Shown: piece by piece, positions 16,487 through 24,768 of the stretch
Layout of the letters: each line of letters starts with the position of its first letter
Position numbering within the stretch: position 1 is the stretch's first letter
Source of the DNA: Flagellimonas flava
GTDB taxonomy: Bacteria; Bacteroidota; Bacteroidia; Flavobacteriales; Flavobacteriaceae
Assembly: GCF_900129665.1 (NCBI RefSeq)
Contig: NZ_FQWL01000005.1
Span: 151,085 to 215,084 of the forward strand
Direction of reading: 5' to 3'
DNA length: 64,000 nucleotides
Made by a program: the position numbers and the translations under genes
The notes under the pieces: model-generated
What the model was told of the DNA's origin: nothing
What the model saw: the letters and a program-made list of their open reading frames with translations, nothing else
Database searches by the model: none

Positions 16487-18241
16487 TTATTGTTTTTCGA
16501 AAACAAGCGATTTATAATTGACATTCTCGTCTTCGTAAACCAATTCAATACGATCGGTTGTCACCTCGGTTATGTACCAGGCTTCGGTTAATTCGCCAAA
16601 GGTGGCATCTTCTTGGAAGTTCAAGAAAAACAGCAAATCAGATCCCGGTTTTCTAGCAATTCTCCAAAGACCACTGATTATTGGGTCGCTATTCTCAGTC
16701 ACTTCAACTAGATTTGCTGTTGAAAAAGTGAAATCCTTGCTGGCATAATTGGTCGTTCCATCCATGCCTTCGTTATCATATAGGGCAACATTCCATGTTC
16801 CGCCTTGCATGATATTTCTGATTTCCGCTACGTCTTCGTCATTAGCGTCATCATCACAGGTTCTTTGAAGTACCAGTCTATATCCAACTTCCTCCACTCC
16901 AAATTTCAGCCTTGCATCATCAAGATCTCTAAGCGGCCAGTCAAAATTGATACTGTTCTCATCCCCGATGGAAATCAAGAGAGCCGGAACTTCATCTTCA
17001 TTCATCCCTACTTCCCAAGTACCCTCAGAAGTATTTTCTCCGTTGGTAAGTTGCAGGACACCATCTGGCAAAAACTTGAACTTATATCCTAAAAGTCTAT
17101 CAATTTCCTCTCCTTGGTTAATCACTTTTTTGATGATCCACTCACATTCCTTCAAAATGCCACGCAAGGTATCTGGATCTACATCGTCTTCACAAAGTTG
17201 TTTTAATATGATCTTATTGCCATTATCAGTATATAATTTAATGGTATGATCACCAATTTCATACACCAACCACTCTGAGTTAAAGTCAACCAAATCCTCA
17301 AATTCCAAGGTCAAAAGTGGTCCACGGTCGGTAAAACTGCTGCTCCATGTACCCTGTACCATACCTCCAGAACCATCTGAAACGCTAACTGTTCCATCTT
17401 CATTAAAGGTCATAATACGAGCTAGGTATTGATCGGTCTGGTTCACTTCATCCCGAATCACCTCCATAACGCTCCATGGGCATTGGGTCAAACAGAAATC
17501 AAATCTTTCTTCATCAAAATCGTCATCGTTGAAATCATCATCATCGTCTTCATCACACTCATCAGCAGCCAATTCCAGAGCACGGGCCAATTCGGCATTG
17601 CTATCCACAACAACTTCAGTTCCATCGAATTTCTTCAAGGTTACTGGAAACTCAATACTTACCAGGTCATTGTCTTCCAATCCATCAAAGAACTTGCGCA
17701 TATCCTCGTCACTTTCCACTGTTACCTGACCAGTTTGCTGGTTATTGATATCAAAGGTGTACAGGGTAATAGGGTAAACAAAGTCGATACACTCAATATC
17801 ATCATCATCACCACCTTCTTTACATTGGGCGGCTAGCTCACGAAGGGCTTCCACATTTTCAATAACCACTTCGGTAAAATCTGCAAGGGTTATTGTAATG
17901 GGAAAAATAATTTCAAGAATGTCTTCGTCAACATCAACCTCATCAAAAATATCTTCAATGGTATGGAGGTCCTCTTTGGAATCAATGGTCACCATGACAC
18001 CATTTACTTCAACTGTGTAAGGAAATTTAAGTGCTATACAACTGGCGCTATCCACAATATTATCAAAAGAACCGTCATTGGAGGACGTTTTCTCTATTAA
18101 CTGCGCAGTGGAAGAATCGGCTTGGATGGTTTCGTTTTCAGTTCCACCGGTCACCTCTTCAAACTCTTCCTGACAAGCTGTGAATGTCAGTGCCATAAGA
18201 GCCAGGCCTGCATACAATAAGTTATTTATCAACTTTTTCAT
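16487..18241 (-). CDS. Large acidic repeat lipoprotein linked to an ECF sigma system
   Basis: A 584-residue lipoprotein (lipobox TFTAC, Cys23) that I do not recognise. Two related repeats of about 75-80 residues come first (about 68-141 and 151-231). Each contains two FPxTl-type half units, such as CIALKFPYTVEVNG and CIDFVYPITLYTF, and ends in a Cys-containing helix. A run of Asp/Glu (about 231-247) follows. Then come three lipocalin-like units of about 100 residues (about 250-352, 365-468, 478-584) with the pattern CxW-x-V, FNEDGTV, GTW, KLYTDNG. The composition suggests a surface or periplasmic calcium-binding adhesin or ligand-binding protein. It is divergent from the sigma/FecR/TonB operon and shares a promoter-like motif with fecR. 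Confidence 0.75.
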   Translation of the reverse strand: MKKLINNLLYAGLALMALTFTACQEEFEEVTGGTENETIQADSSTAQLIEKTSSNDGSFDNIVDSASCIALKFPYTVEVNGVMVTIDSKEDLHTIEDIFDEVDVDEDILEIIFPITITLADFTEVVIENVEALRELAAQCKEGGDDDDIECIDFVYPITLYTFDINNQQTGQVTVESDEDMRKFFDGLEDNDLVSIEFPVTLKKFDGTEVVVDSNAELARALELAADECDEDDDDDFNDDDFDEERFDFCLTQCPWSVMEVIRDEVNQTDQYLARIMTFNEDGTVSVSDGSGGMVQGTWSSSFTDRGPLLTLEFEDLVDFNSEWLVYEIGDHTIKLYTDNGNKIILKQLCEDDVDPDTLRGILKECEWIIKKVINQGEEIDRLLGYKFKFLPDGVLQLTNGENTSEGTWEVGMNEDEVPALLISIGDENSINFDWPLRDLDDARLKFGVEEVGYRLVLQRTCDDDANDEDVAEIRNIMQGGTWNVALYDNEGMDGTTNYASKDFTFSTANLVEVTENSDPIISGLWRIARKPGSDLLFFLNFQEDATFGELTEAWYITEVTTDRIELVYEDENVNYKSLVFEKQ

Positions 18242-18276
18242 AACGATTTGGATTTTTAGTTAGAATTCAATCCTAA

Positions 18277-18305
18277 AACAACTCATCGGAAAAAAACCCT
18301 ACTTT
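18277..18305 (-). promoter_or_regulatory. Candidate ECF sigma promoter of the acidic lipoprotein
   Basis: On the minus strand AAAGTAGGGTTTTT (18305-18292), eight bases, then AGTTGTT (18283-18277). The gene starts 35 bases further on. The same 14-mer and 7-mer with the same 8-base gap occur before fecR. The spacing from GGG to GTTGTT (13-14 nt) suits -35/-10 elements of an ECF sigma factor, and the motif differs from the housekeeping TTTG/TAnnTTTG type. Confidence 0.7.
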
Positions 18306-18354
18306 ATCTTAATTTTTTTTAAAATATCTTTGATTCAAAGTCAACACCTCCTAA

Positions 18355-18852
18355 ATGAACAACGTTTGCGAAGAGCAGGTTTTCAGCTCCGTTTTCAAGG
18401 CTAATTCCAAAACGGTATTCAACTATATATATTATAAGTTCGGCAATGAGGAAAAAGCCCATGATGCTGTGCAGGAGGCATTTGTAAAACTTTGGGAAAA
18501 CTGTGCCAAGGTGGCACCGGAAAAGGCAAAGTCCTATTTGTACACGGTGGCAAACAACTTATACCTAAATGTCATCAAAGCGGAGAAAGTTAGGCTTAAA
18601 TATGCCAGTCCCAGCTTGGAACATTCCAATGAGTCGCCCGAATTCTTAATGGAGGAAAAGCAATACAAGGAGAAGTTGGACAAAGCCCTGAACGATTTGC
18701 CCGAAAACCAACGCACCACATTTTTGCTCAATCGGATTGATGGAAAAAAATATGCGGAAATTGCCGAGATGGAGGGTGTAAGCGTAAAAGCCATTGAAAA
18801 ACGGATGCACCTAGCCCTAAAAGCGCTGAGGGAGCAAATTGACGGAATATAA
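18355..18852 (+). CDS. ECF (sigma-70 family) RNA polymerase sigma factor
   Basis: A 165-residue extracytoplasmic-function sigma factor. Region 2 is visible as FNYIYYKFGNEEKAHDAVQEAFVKLWEN (about 22-49) and region 4 as LNDLPENQRTTFLLNRIDGKKYAEIAEMEGVSVKAIEKRMHLALKALR. It lacks extra C-terminal domains. Its neighbours are a FecR-type anti-sigma factor and a TonB-dependent receptor with an STN domain, which is the FecIRA-like cell-surface signalling layout. It is divergent from the acidic lipoprotein gene, whose promoter region it shares. Confidence 0.93.
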   Translation: MNNVCEEQVFSSVFKANSKTVFNYIYYKFGNEEKAHDAVQEAFVKLWENCAKVAPEKAKSYLYTVANNLYLNVIKAEKVRLKYASPSLEHSNESPEFLMEEKQYKEKLDKALNDLPENQRTTFLLNRIDGKKYAEIAEMEGVSVKAIEKRMHLALKALREQIDGI

Positions 18853-18882
18853 ATTAGAACCTTGAATTTGTGATATTGGATT

Positions 18883-18898
18883 ACCCAAAGAATTGGGT
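18883..18898 (+). other. Short hairpin between sigma factor and fecR
   Basis: ACCCAA (18883-18888) AGAA TTGGGT (18893-18898) forms a 6-bp stem with a 4-nt loop, 31 bases after the sigma factor stop. No U-tract follows, so it is not a standard terminator. It could mark the end or a processing point of the sigma factor transcript, since fecR appears to have its own promoter just downstream. Confidence 0.35.
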
Positions 18899-18944
18899 CT
18901 TAAATGGAACATTCAAATAGTAGAAATTGATAATTAATAATCTG

Positions 18945-18973
18945 AAAGTAGGGTTTTTAGGAAGTTAGTTGTT
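18945..18973 (+). promoter_or_regulatory. Candidate ECF sigma promoter of fecR and the TonB receptor
   Basis: AAAGTAGGGTTTTT (18945-18958), eight bases (AGGAAGTT), then AGTTGTT (18967-18973). The fecR ATG follows 24 bases later. The element is identical in both blocks and in spacing to the one upstream of the divergent lipoprotein gene. Twenty-one matching positions at fixed spacing in a 730-bp interval are very unlikely by chance. Confidence 0.7.
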
Positions 18974-18997
18974 ATTAATGTGTAAAGCATAGAAATC

Positions 18998-19909
18998 ATG
19001 CAGGAGAATTATTTGGCAAAATGGCTTAGCGGAGAGCTTTCCGGTCAGGAACTGGAAGAGTTCAAGAAGTCCGAGGCCTATGCTTCATATCAGAAACTAA
19101 AGGAGGTCTCGGGTCGTCTTGAAGCTCCGGAGTTTGACGTTGACCAAGCACTTATGCAACTCAAGAACGAGCGAATAGGTGAAACGCCCAAGGTTATTGC
19201 GCTTCACCCTTTCAAAAAATTCTTGCGCGTTGCGGCTGTCATTGCCCTGCTATTGACCGGTTCCTATTTCTATGTGAATACCCTGGACGAATCTATCTCC
19301 ACTGAATATGCAGAGCGTTCCCAAATCACCCTACCAGATAACTCAGAAATTATTTTAAATGCAGGTTCCCGCGTTTCTTTTAGCGAAAAAAACTGGGATA
19401 AAAAGCGAAGTGTAGCCCTTGACGGCGAGGCTTTTTTTAAGGTTGCAAAAGGTGAAAAATTCACCGTTTCCACATCCCAAGGAACCGTTGCGGTACTGGG
19501 TACTCAGTTTAATGTAGAAAATAGGGAAGGTTTTTTCGAGGTTACTTGTTATGAAGGTCTGGTAAGCGTTACCTACAACGACACGGAAACCCAATTGCCG
19601 GCCGGAACTTCCTTTATGGTCATTGATGGAGCCCTTATCGCTTCCCCAAAGCCAAATACGGCCCAACCTTCATGGGTCAACAACGAAAGTTCTTTTGAAA
19701 GCATTCCATTAGGATATGTCTTAGCCGAATTGGAAAGACAGTTTAATATTGAGGTAAAAACACAAAATGTTGATAAGAATCTGTTATTTACAGGAACTTT
19801 TAGCAACACAGACATAAATATGGCGTTAAAAAGTATAAGCACCCCATCTCGAATTAATTACAAACTTGAGGGCGATAATGTACTTTTCTATGCTGAAAAG
19901 ACTCCTTAG
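18998..19909 (+). CDS. FecR-family anti-sigma factor
   Basis: A 303-residue inner-membrane protein. The N-terminal cytoplasmic part (about 1-70) would bind the sigma factor. One membrane helix follows (FLRVAAVIALLLTGSYFYV, about 72-91). The periplasmic FecR domain has ITLPDNSEIILNAGSRVSF and GEAFFKVAKGEKFTVST. The C-terminal 70 residues (YVLAELERQFNIEVKTQNVD) form an STN-like fold that resembles the N-terminal STN domain of the receptor encoded next. The gene overlaps the receptor start by 20 bases, so translation is probably coupled. Confidence 0.92.
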   Translation: MQENYLAKWLSGELSGQELEEFKKSEAYASYQKLKEVSGRLEAPEFDVDQALMQLKNERIGETPKVIALHPFKKFLRVAAVIALLLTGSYFYVNTLDESISTEYAERSQITLPDNSEIILNAGSRVSFSEKNWDKKRSVALDGEAFFKVAKGEKFTVSTSQGTVAVLGTQFNVENREGFFEVTCYEGLVSVTYNDTETQLPAGTSFMVIDGALIASPKPNTAQPSWVNNESSFESIPLGYVLAELERQFNIEVKTQNVDKNLLFTGTFSNTDINMALKSISTPSRINYKLEGDNVLFYAEKTP

Positions 19910-22457
19910 AGGCCGCTTTTGCCTCTTTTTACTGTTTTTACTTTTTCTGGGGGTCAACACAACCGCCCAAGAGGAAAAGGGAAAACAGCTTGAACTTGTG
20001 CCCTATATTAAACAACTCGAGGAGCAATTCAATATTAAATTTTCATATATCAACAAGGATTTGGAAGGATTCACAATCCAAATTCCAAGCAACCTTGTCG
20101 CTCTGGATGATATTCTTGCCCATATTTCTTCAGAGTTTCAGATTAAGGCCCAAAAACTAAACGATAGGTACTATACCTTGACGACAAGTACACTCGTTAA
20201 GGTCTGCGGAAGAGTGCTCGATAATTTCGCCGAAAACAACATCCCGGGAGCAACGGTTGAGGTATTTGGAACCTCCATAGCCCAAACTACTGATGTAGAC
20301 GGTGCTTTTCGCCTATTTGATATCCCAAGAAATGCAACCCTTAAAATTAGATACCTTGGCTTTAACACCAAGTATGTAACGGTAGATGAACTACTCAAAG
20401 GAGGAGGCTGCCCCAAGATATTGATGGCCCAGCACTATGAGCAATTGAAAGAGGTGATTGTTTATAAGTTCCTAACCACGGGAATCATAAAAGAAACTGA
20501 TGCGAGCATCACACTGAATACGGCAGATTTTGGCATCCTTCCCGGTCTTATTGAGCCGGATATATTGCAAACGGTGCAATCGCTTCCCGGGATCAAAAGT
20601 ATAGATGAAACGGTTTCGGACATAAATGTCCGCGGGGGTACCAACGACCAGAACCTGATGCTCTGGAACGGGATAAAAATGTACCAATCCGGGCATTTCT
20701 TTGGTTTGATATCCGCCTTCAACCCTTATCTCACGGATAAAATTACCGTGTATAAAAACGGAACTCCTTCAGCCTACGGGGACGGGGTGAGTAGCGTAAT
20801 CCGAATGGAAACCAGAAATGAGCTCTCCGATGATTTCGTTGGAGGTGCCGGATTCAATTTTATCAGCGGGGATGTTTATGGTCAAGTGCCCTTAACCCAT
20901 AATCTCGGTTTTCAATTTTCGGCACGTCGTTCTACAACGGATTTTTTAAACACCCCGACTTACAACAAGTTTTTTGACAGGGCATTTCAGGACAGCGAAG
21001 TGACCAACGCAAATAATGTGGCCGTAGATCAAGAAATCGCTAGAAGTGAGAACTTCTTCTTTTACGATTTCACCGGAAAACTTCTGTATGATATCAATGA
21101 TGACCATCAGCTCCGCCTGAACTTCATAAGCATTACCAACAACCTGGACTATACGGAAAGTAACCTGTCCCAACTGAGAACCACCAATAGTCTGCTGGAC
21201 CAGAACAATCTGTCCCTAGGAGGTCAATTGCAAAGTCAATGGACAGACCGACTCTCATCAAACTTAAACGTGTATTATTCCAGGTACAATTTGGATGCAG
21301 AAAGTCTTTTTGCCAATCAAATACAGATTCTTTTTCAAAACAATCGAGTCATAGAAAACGCCCTTAAACTGGACACTAAATATATTCTTTCAGAAGGCTT
21401 CGATTGGAACAATGGATATCAATATATAGAGACGGGAATCAAGAATTTCACCATAGTAAGCCAACCAGACTTTCTTAGTAATATCACCGGGGTTATCCGA
21501 ATTCATGCTCCATATTCCGAAATAGGGTATCGGTCAGAAGGCAACAAATTTGTGGGCAGGGGCGGTGTACGGGTCAACTACATTGAAAACTTAAATACGT
21601 TCGCTGAACTTTTGATAGAGCCCAGATTGAACCTCAGTTTCAGATTGGCCAACCATTTAAGGGCCGAGGTGTTGGGTGAGTTCAAAAGTCAGAGTACCAA
21701 CCAGGTCATTGATTTGGAGCAGAACTTTTTAGGTATTGAAAAACGAAGATGGGTACTTTCGGATGATAATTTACTCCCCATCACCAAGAGTAAACAAGGC
21801 TCCTTGGGCATCAATTATGATAAGAATGACATCTACCTTGGAGTAGAAGGTTTTTACAAAAAAGTGGACGGTATAAGCACTAGCACCCAAGGATTTCAGA
21901 ATCAAAATCAATTTAGTGGGGAAATTGGCAGTTATGATGTAAAAGGACTGGAATTCCTCATCAATAAAAAGGGAGCTAATTACAGCACATGGTTAAGCTA
22001 TACGTACAACAAAAACGACTATACTTTTGAGACGATTATCCCGAACAGTTTCCCTAATAATTTGGACATTCGGCATACCTTGACCTTTGCAGGTACATAT
22101 ACTTATAAGAACTTGAAATTGAGTGTTGGCCTTAACTATCGTTCCGGAAAACCATTTACGGAACCGGAAACCGATGGAAACGTTGTGGACACCTCGGTTT
22201 TCCCGGCCAGAATCAACTATCAAGTTCCCAACAGTAGCCGACTCCCCGAGTACTTCAGGGCAGACGCCTCGGCTATTTACAAATTCAATATTGGTCAAAG
22301 AGTGAAGGCCAATGCAGGGATTTCCCTAATCAATATGACCAATAGAAGAAACAGTCTCAACAAATACTACCGTGTTAATGATGATGATGAGATTGAAACC
22401 GTAGAGAACATCTCCCTAGGTCTAACGCCAAACGTGAGCTTCAGGGTAACGTTCTAG
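19890..22457 (+). CDS. TonB-dependent outer-membrane receptor/transducer with STN domain
   Basis: From ATG 19890 the protein has 855 residues. It starts with a signal peptide (MLKRLLRGRFCLFLLFLLFLG, cleavage after TTAQ). An STN signalling domain follows (YIKQLEEQFNIKFSYINKD), then a carboxypeptidase-regulatory-like domain (VCGRVLDNFAENNIPGATV), a plug (SLPGIKSIDETVSDINVRGG) and a beta-barrel ending in SFRVTF with the terminal Phe expected of outer-membrane proteins. No SusD partner is adjacent. ATG 19878 and TTG 19866 lie upstream but spoil the signal peptide. With sigma factor and FecR it should report ligand binding at the cell surface. Confidence 0.92.
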   Translation: MLKRLLRGRFCLFLLFLLFLGVNTTAQEEKGKQLELVPYIKQLEEQFNIKFSYINKDLEGFTIQIPSNLVALDDILAHISSEFQIKAQKLNDRYYTLTTSTLVKVCGRVLDNFAENNIPGATVEVFGTSIAQTTDVDGAFRLFDIPRNATLKIRYLGFNTKYVTVDELLKGGGCPKILMAQHYEQLKEVIVYKFLTTGIIKETDASITLNTADFGILPGLIEPDILQTVQSLPGIKSIDETVSDINVRGGTNDQNLMLWNGIKMYQSGHFFGLISAFNPYLTDKITVYKNGTPSAYGDGVSSVIRMETRNELSDDFVGGAGFNFISGDVYGQVPLTHNLGFQFSARRSTTDFLNTPTYNKFFDRAFQDSEVTNANNVAVDQEIARSENFFFYDFTGKLLYDINDDHQLRLNFISITNNLDYTESNLSQLRTTNSLLDQNNLSLGGQLQSQWTDRLSSNLNVYYSRYNLDAESLFANQIQILFQNNRVIENALKLDTKYILSEGFDWNNGYQYIETGIKNFTIVSQPDFLSNITGVIRIHAPYSEIGYRSEGNKFVGRGGVRVNYIENLNTFAELLIEPRLNLSFRLANHLRAEVLGEFKSQSTNQVIDLEQNFLGIEKRRWVLSDDNLLPITKSKQGSLGINYDKNDIYLGVEGFYKKVDGISTSTQGFQNQNQFSGEIGSYDVKGLEFLINKKGANYSTWLSYTYNKNDYTFETIIPNSFPNNLDIRHTLTFAGTYTYKNLKLSVGLNYRSGKPFTEPETDGNVVDTSVFPARINYQVPNSSRLPEYFRADASAIYKFNIGQRVKANAGISLINMTNRRNSLNKYYRVNDDDEIETVENISLGLTPNVSFRVTF

Positions 22458-22458
22458 G

Positions 22459-24237
22459 CTACATTCGCTCGGGAACATCTATTCCCAAGAGTCTAAAGGC
22501 CGATTGAATGACCTCTCCTACCTTTTTGGACAACAATACCCGAAATTGTTTTTTGGTGCCATCAGATTCCCCTAAAATGGAAACTTGCTGGTAAAAAGAA
22601 TTGAACTCCTTTACCAAATCATAGGTGTAGTTGGCAATGAGGGCCGGACTATAGTTCTCTGCAGCCAATTGAACAGTTTCGGGAAATAATTGGATCAATT
22701 TCAGCAGCTCCTTTTCCTTTCCGTGCAAATCGAATGTGGCTTTTAGGTCAATGCTCAAGTCAAAATCTGCCTTTCTTAGAATGGATTGTATCCTGGCATA
22801 GGTATACTGAATAAAGGGCCCTGTGTTTCCCTGAAAGTCAACTGACTCCTCCGGATTGAACAAAATCCGTTTCTTAGGATCAACTTTTAGAATGTAATAT
22901 TTCAATGCACCCAAACCAATGGTACGGTACAGTCGTTTTTTTTCTTCTTCCGAGTAGCCATCCAACTTACCAAGTTCTTTGGAAAGTTCCTCTGCCGTGT
23001 TTTCCATGCTTGTTAAAAGGTCATCGGCATCCACCACGGTTCCTTCCCTACTTTTCATCTTACCACTTGGCAAATCCACCATCCCATAGCTTAGGTGGTA
23101 TAGTTGTTGCGCCCAGGTATAGCCCAATTTCTTAAGGATAAGGAACAACACCTTAAAATGGTAATCCTGTTCATTACCTACGGTATATACCATTCCGTTG
23201 ATATCTGGGTGGTCCGTAACCCTTTGGATCGCGGTCCCGATGTCTTGGGTCATATAGACCGCTGTGCCATCCGAGCGGAGCACAATTTTTTCATCCAAAC
23301 CTTCATCGGTAAGGTCTATCCAAACGCTGCCATCTTCTTTCTTGAAGAAAATCCCTTTTTCCAGGCCATCCTTTACTACATCCCTTCCAAGTAGGTAGGT
23401 GTTGCTTTCATAATAGAGCACATCAAAATCGACCCCAAGGTTTTCGTAGGTCGTATCAAAACCTTCATAGACCCAGCCGTTCATCATTTGCCAGAGAGAA
23501 ACTGTTGCTTCATCACCGGCCTCCCATTTCCGAAGCATTTCCTGGGCCTCAAGAAGAATTGGTGCTTCTTTTTCTGCCTTTTCCTTTGCTGTTCCATTGT
23601 CGACCAACTCGGCAATTTGTTCCTTGTAAGCCTTATCAAATGCCACATAGTACTTGCCCACCAAATGATCACCCTTTAAGCCTGAAGATTCAGGGGTTTC
23701 GCCCTCTCCAAACCTTTGCCAAGCCAACATACTTTTGCAGATATGGATGCCTCGATCGTTGATAATCTGGGTCTTATATACCTTTTTACCAGCTGCCTTC
23801 AATATCTCGGATACCGCATAGCCTAATAAGTTGTTCCGAATATGCCCTAAATGAAGTGGTTTGTTGGTGTTAGGAGAGGAATATTCAACCATCATTGCAT
23901 CCGAAGAAATATCCTTTGCAAAACCATAATTTGCTTCCTCTCGAATGGTATCGAAGAAATCCAGATAAAACTGATCATCGATGACCACGTTCAAAAAGCC
24001 CTTGACCACATTGAACTTTGCTACCTCATCCACATGTTCTTGCAGGTATTCTCCAATCTTCGTTCCGATTTCAACAGGGTTTCCCTTTACAAATCTGAGC
24101 ATAGGAAAAACTACCACGGTTATATCGCCTTCAAAATCCTTTCGAGTGGGTTGAAACTCGACAGATGGCAGTTCCATTTGGTATAACTCTTTCACTGCAT
24201 CAATGACGCATTGTGACAAAACTTTTTGCAAACTCAT
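22459..24237 (-). CDS. argS: Arginine--tRNA ligase
   Basis: A 592-residue class I synthetase. Its N-terminal Add-1 domain (about 1-100) recognises the tRNA D-loop, the HIGH motif appears as LHLGHIRNN, and SGKMKSREG is in the KMSKS position. The C-terminal DALR anticodon-binding domain includes YTYARIQSILRKA and ends in the family-typical GIDVPERM. The stop lies one base from the convergent receptor stop. Confidence 0.98.
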   Translation of the reverse strand: MSLQKVLSQCVIDAVKELYQMELPSVEFQPTRKDFEGDITVVVFPMLRFVKGNPVEIGTKIGEYLQEHVDEVAKFNVVKGFLNVVIDDQFYLDFFDTIREEANYGFAKDISSDAMMVEYSSPNTNKPLHLGHIRNNLLGYAVSEILKAAGKKVYKTQIINDRGIHICKSMLAWQRFGEGETPESSGLKGDHLVGKYYVAFDKAYKEQIAELVDNGTAKEKAEKEAPILLEAQEMLRKWEAGDEATVSLWQMMNGWVYEGFDTTYENLGVDFDVLYYESNTYLLGRDVVKDGLEKGIFFKKEDGSVWIDLTDEGLDEKIVLRSDGTAVYMTQDIGTAIQRVTDHPDINGMVYTVGNEQDYHFKVLFLILKKLGYTWAQQLYHLSYGMVDLPSGKMKSREGTVVDADDLLTSMENTAEELSKELGKLDGYSEEEKKRLYRTIGLGALKYYILKVDPKKRILFNPEESVDFQGNTGPFIQYTYARIQSILRKADFDLSIDLKATFDLHGKEKELLKLIQLFPETVQLAAENYSPALIANYTYDLVKEFNSFYQQVSILGESDGTKKQFRVLLSKKVGEVIQSAFRLLGIDVPERM

Positions 24238-24342
24238 GTATCAGGCTTTTCAGCCTGCAAAACTACATATTTTTTACCCTTTTCAGCTATTATTCGTAGG
24301 CATCGTCCATAAGAAAACCATGGATTTTGGCTAAATTTAGAC

Positions 24343-24768
24343 ATGCTGTTAAATGTTTCGTACAACGACCCAAAGGTCAAGCAAAAGGTAGATGCCGAGG
24401 TAGGGAAGCCCTTCACGCTTAAAGAACGATGGGCACTTGGGGGAATAGGTTCACCCAAACTCTTTATGACGGATGCCAGTGTGGAAATCCAGAATCTTCT
24501 CATTTTGGACAACAATTTGAACACCTGCAATATTGAAATGCGGCCCAAAGGTATCATTGTGCGTTTCCGTTCGTTGTTGGAAACCTATGGTCTCATCATC
24601 CCCTACTATAAACTCACACTTTACAAGGGCGACTTCGCTGCATATTCCATACATCGCGATCAATATTTCATCAAAGTAAAATCCGACACCAAGGCCATCC
24701 AAAAATATTTTAAGAAGCTATTGGACTATAAGGCTGACAATGCCCCAACCTCGATTGAAGATTTATGA
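24343..24768 (+). CDS. Conserved hypothetical protein
   Basis: A 141-residue cytoplasmic protein with no recognised domain. The middle part is beta-rich (FMTDASVEIQNLLILDNNLNTCNIEMRPKG, then IIPYYKLTLYKG), suggesting a PH-like or small barrel fold, and the end is a short amphipathic helix. A TAAATTTA box ends three bases before the ATG, so the mRNA may be nearly leaderless. The stop overlaps the next start codon in ATGA, so the two genes form a translationally coupled operon. Confidence 0.8.
   Translation: MLLNVSYNDPKVKQKVDAEVGKPFTLKERWALGGIGSPKLFMTDASVEIQNLLILDNNLNTCNIEMRPKGIIVRFRSLLETYGLIIPYYKLTLYKGDFAAYSIHRDQYFIKVKSDTKAIQKYFKKLLDYKADNAPTSIEDL

Noticed and set aside
17520..17570. Low-complexity GAT/GAC repeat as a microsatellite
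   Set aside because: It encodes the Asp-rich hinge of the lipoprotein in frame, with mixed codons, so protein-level selection explains it.
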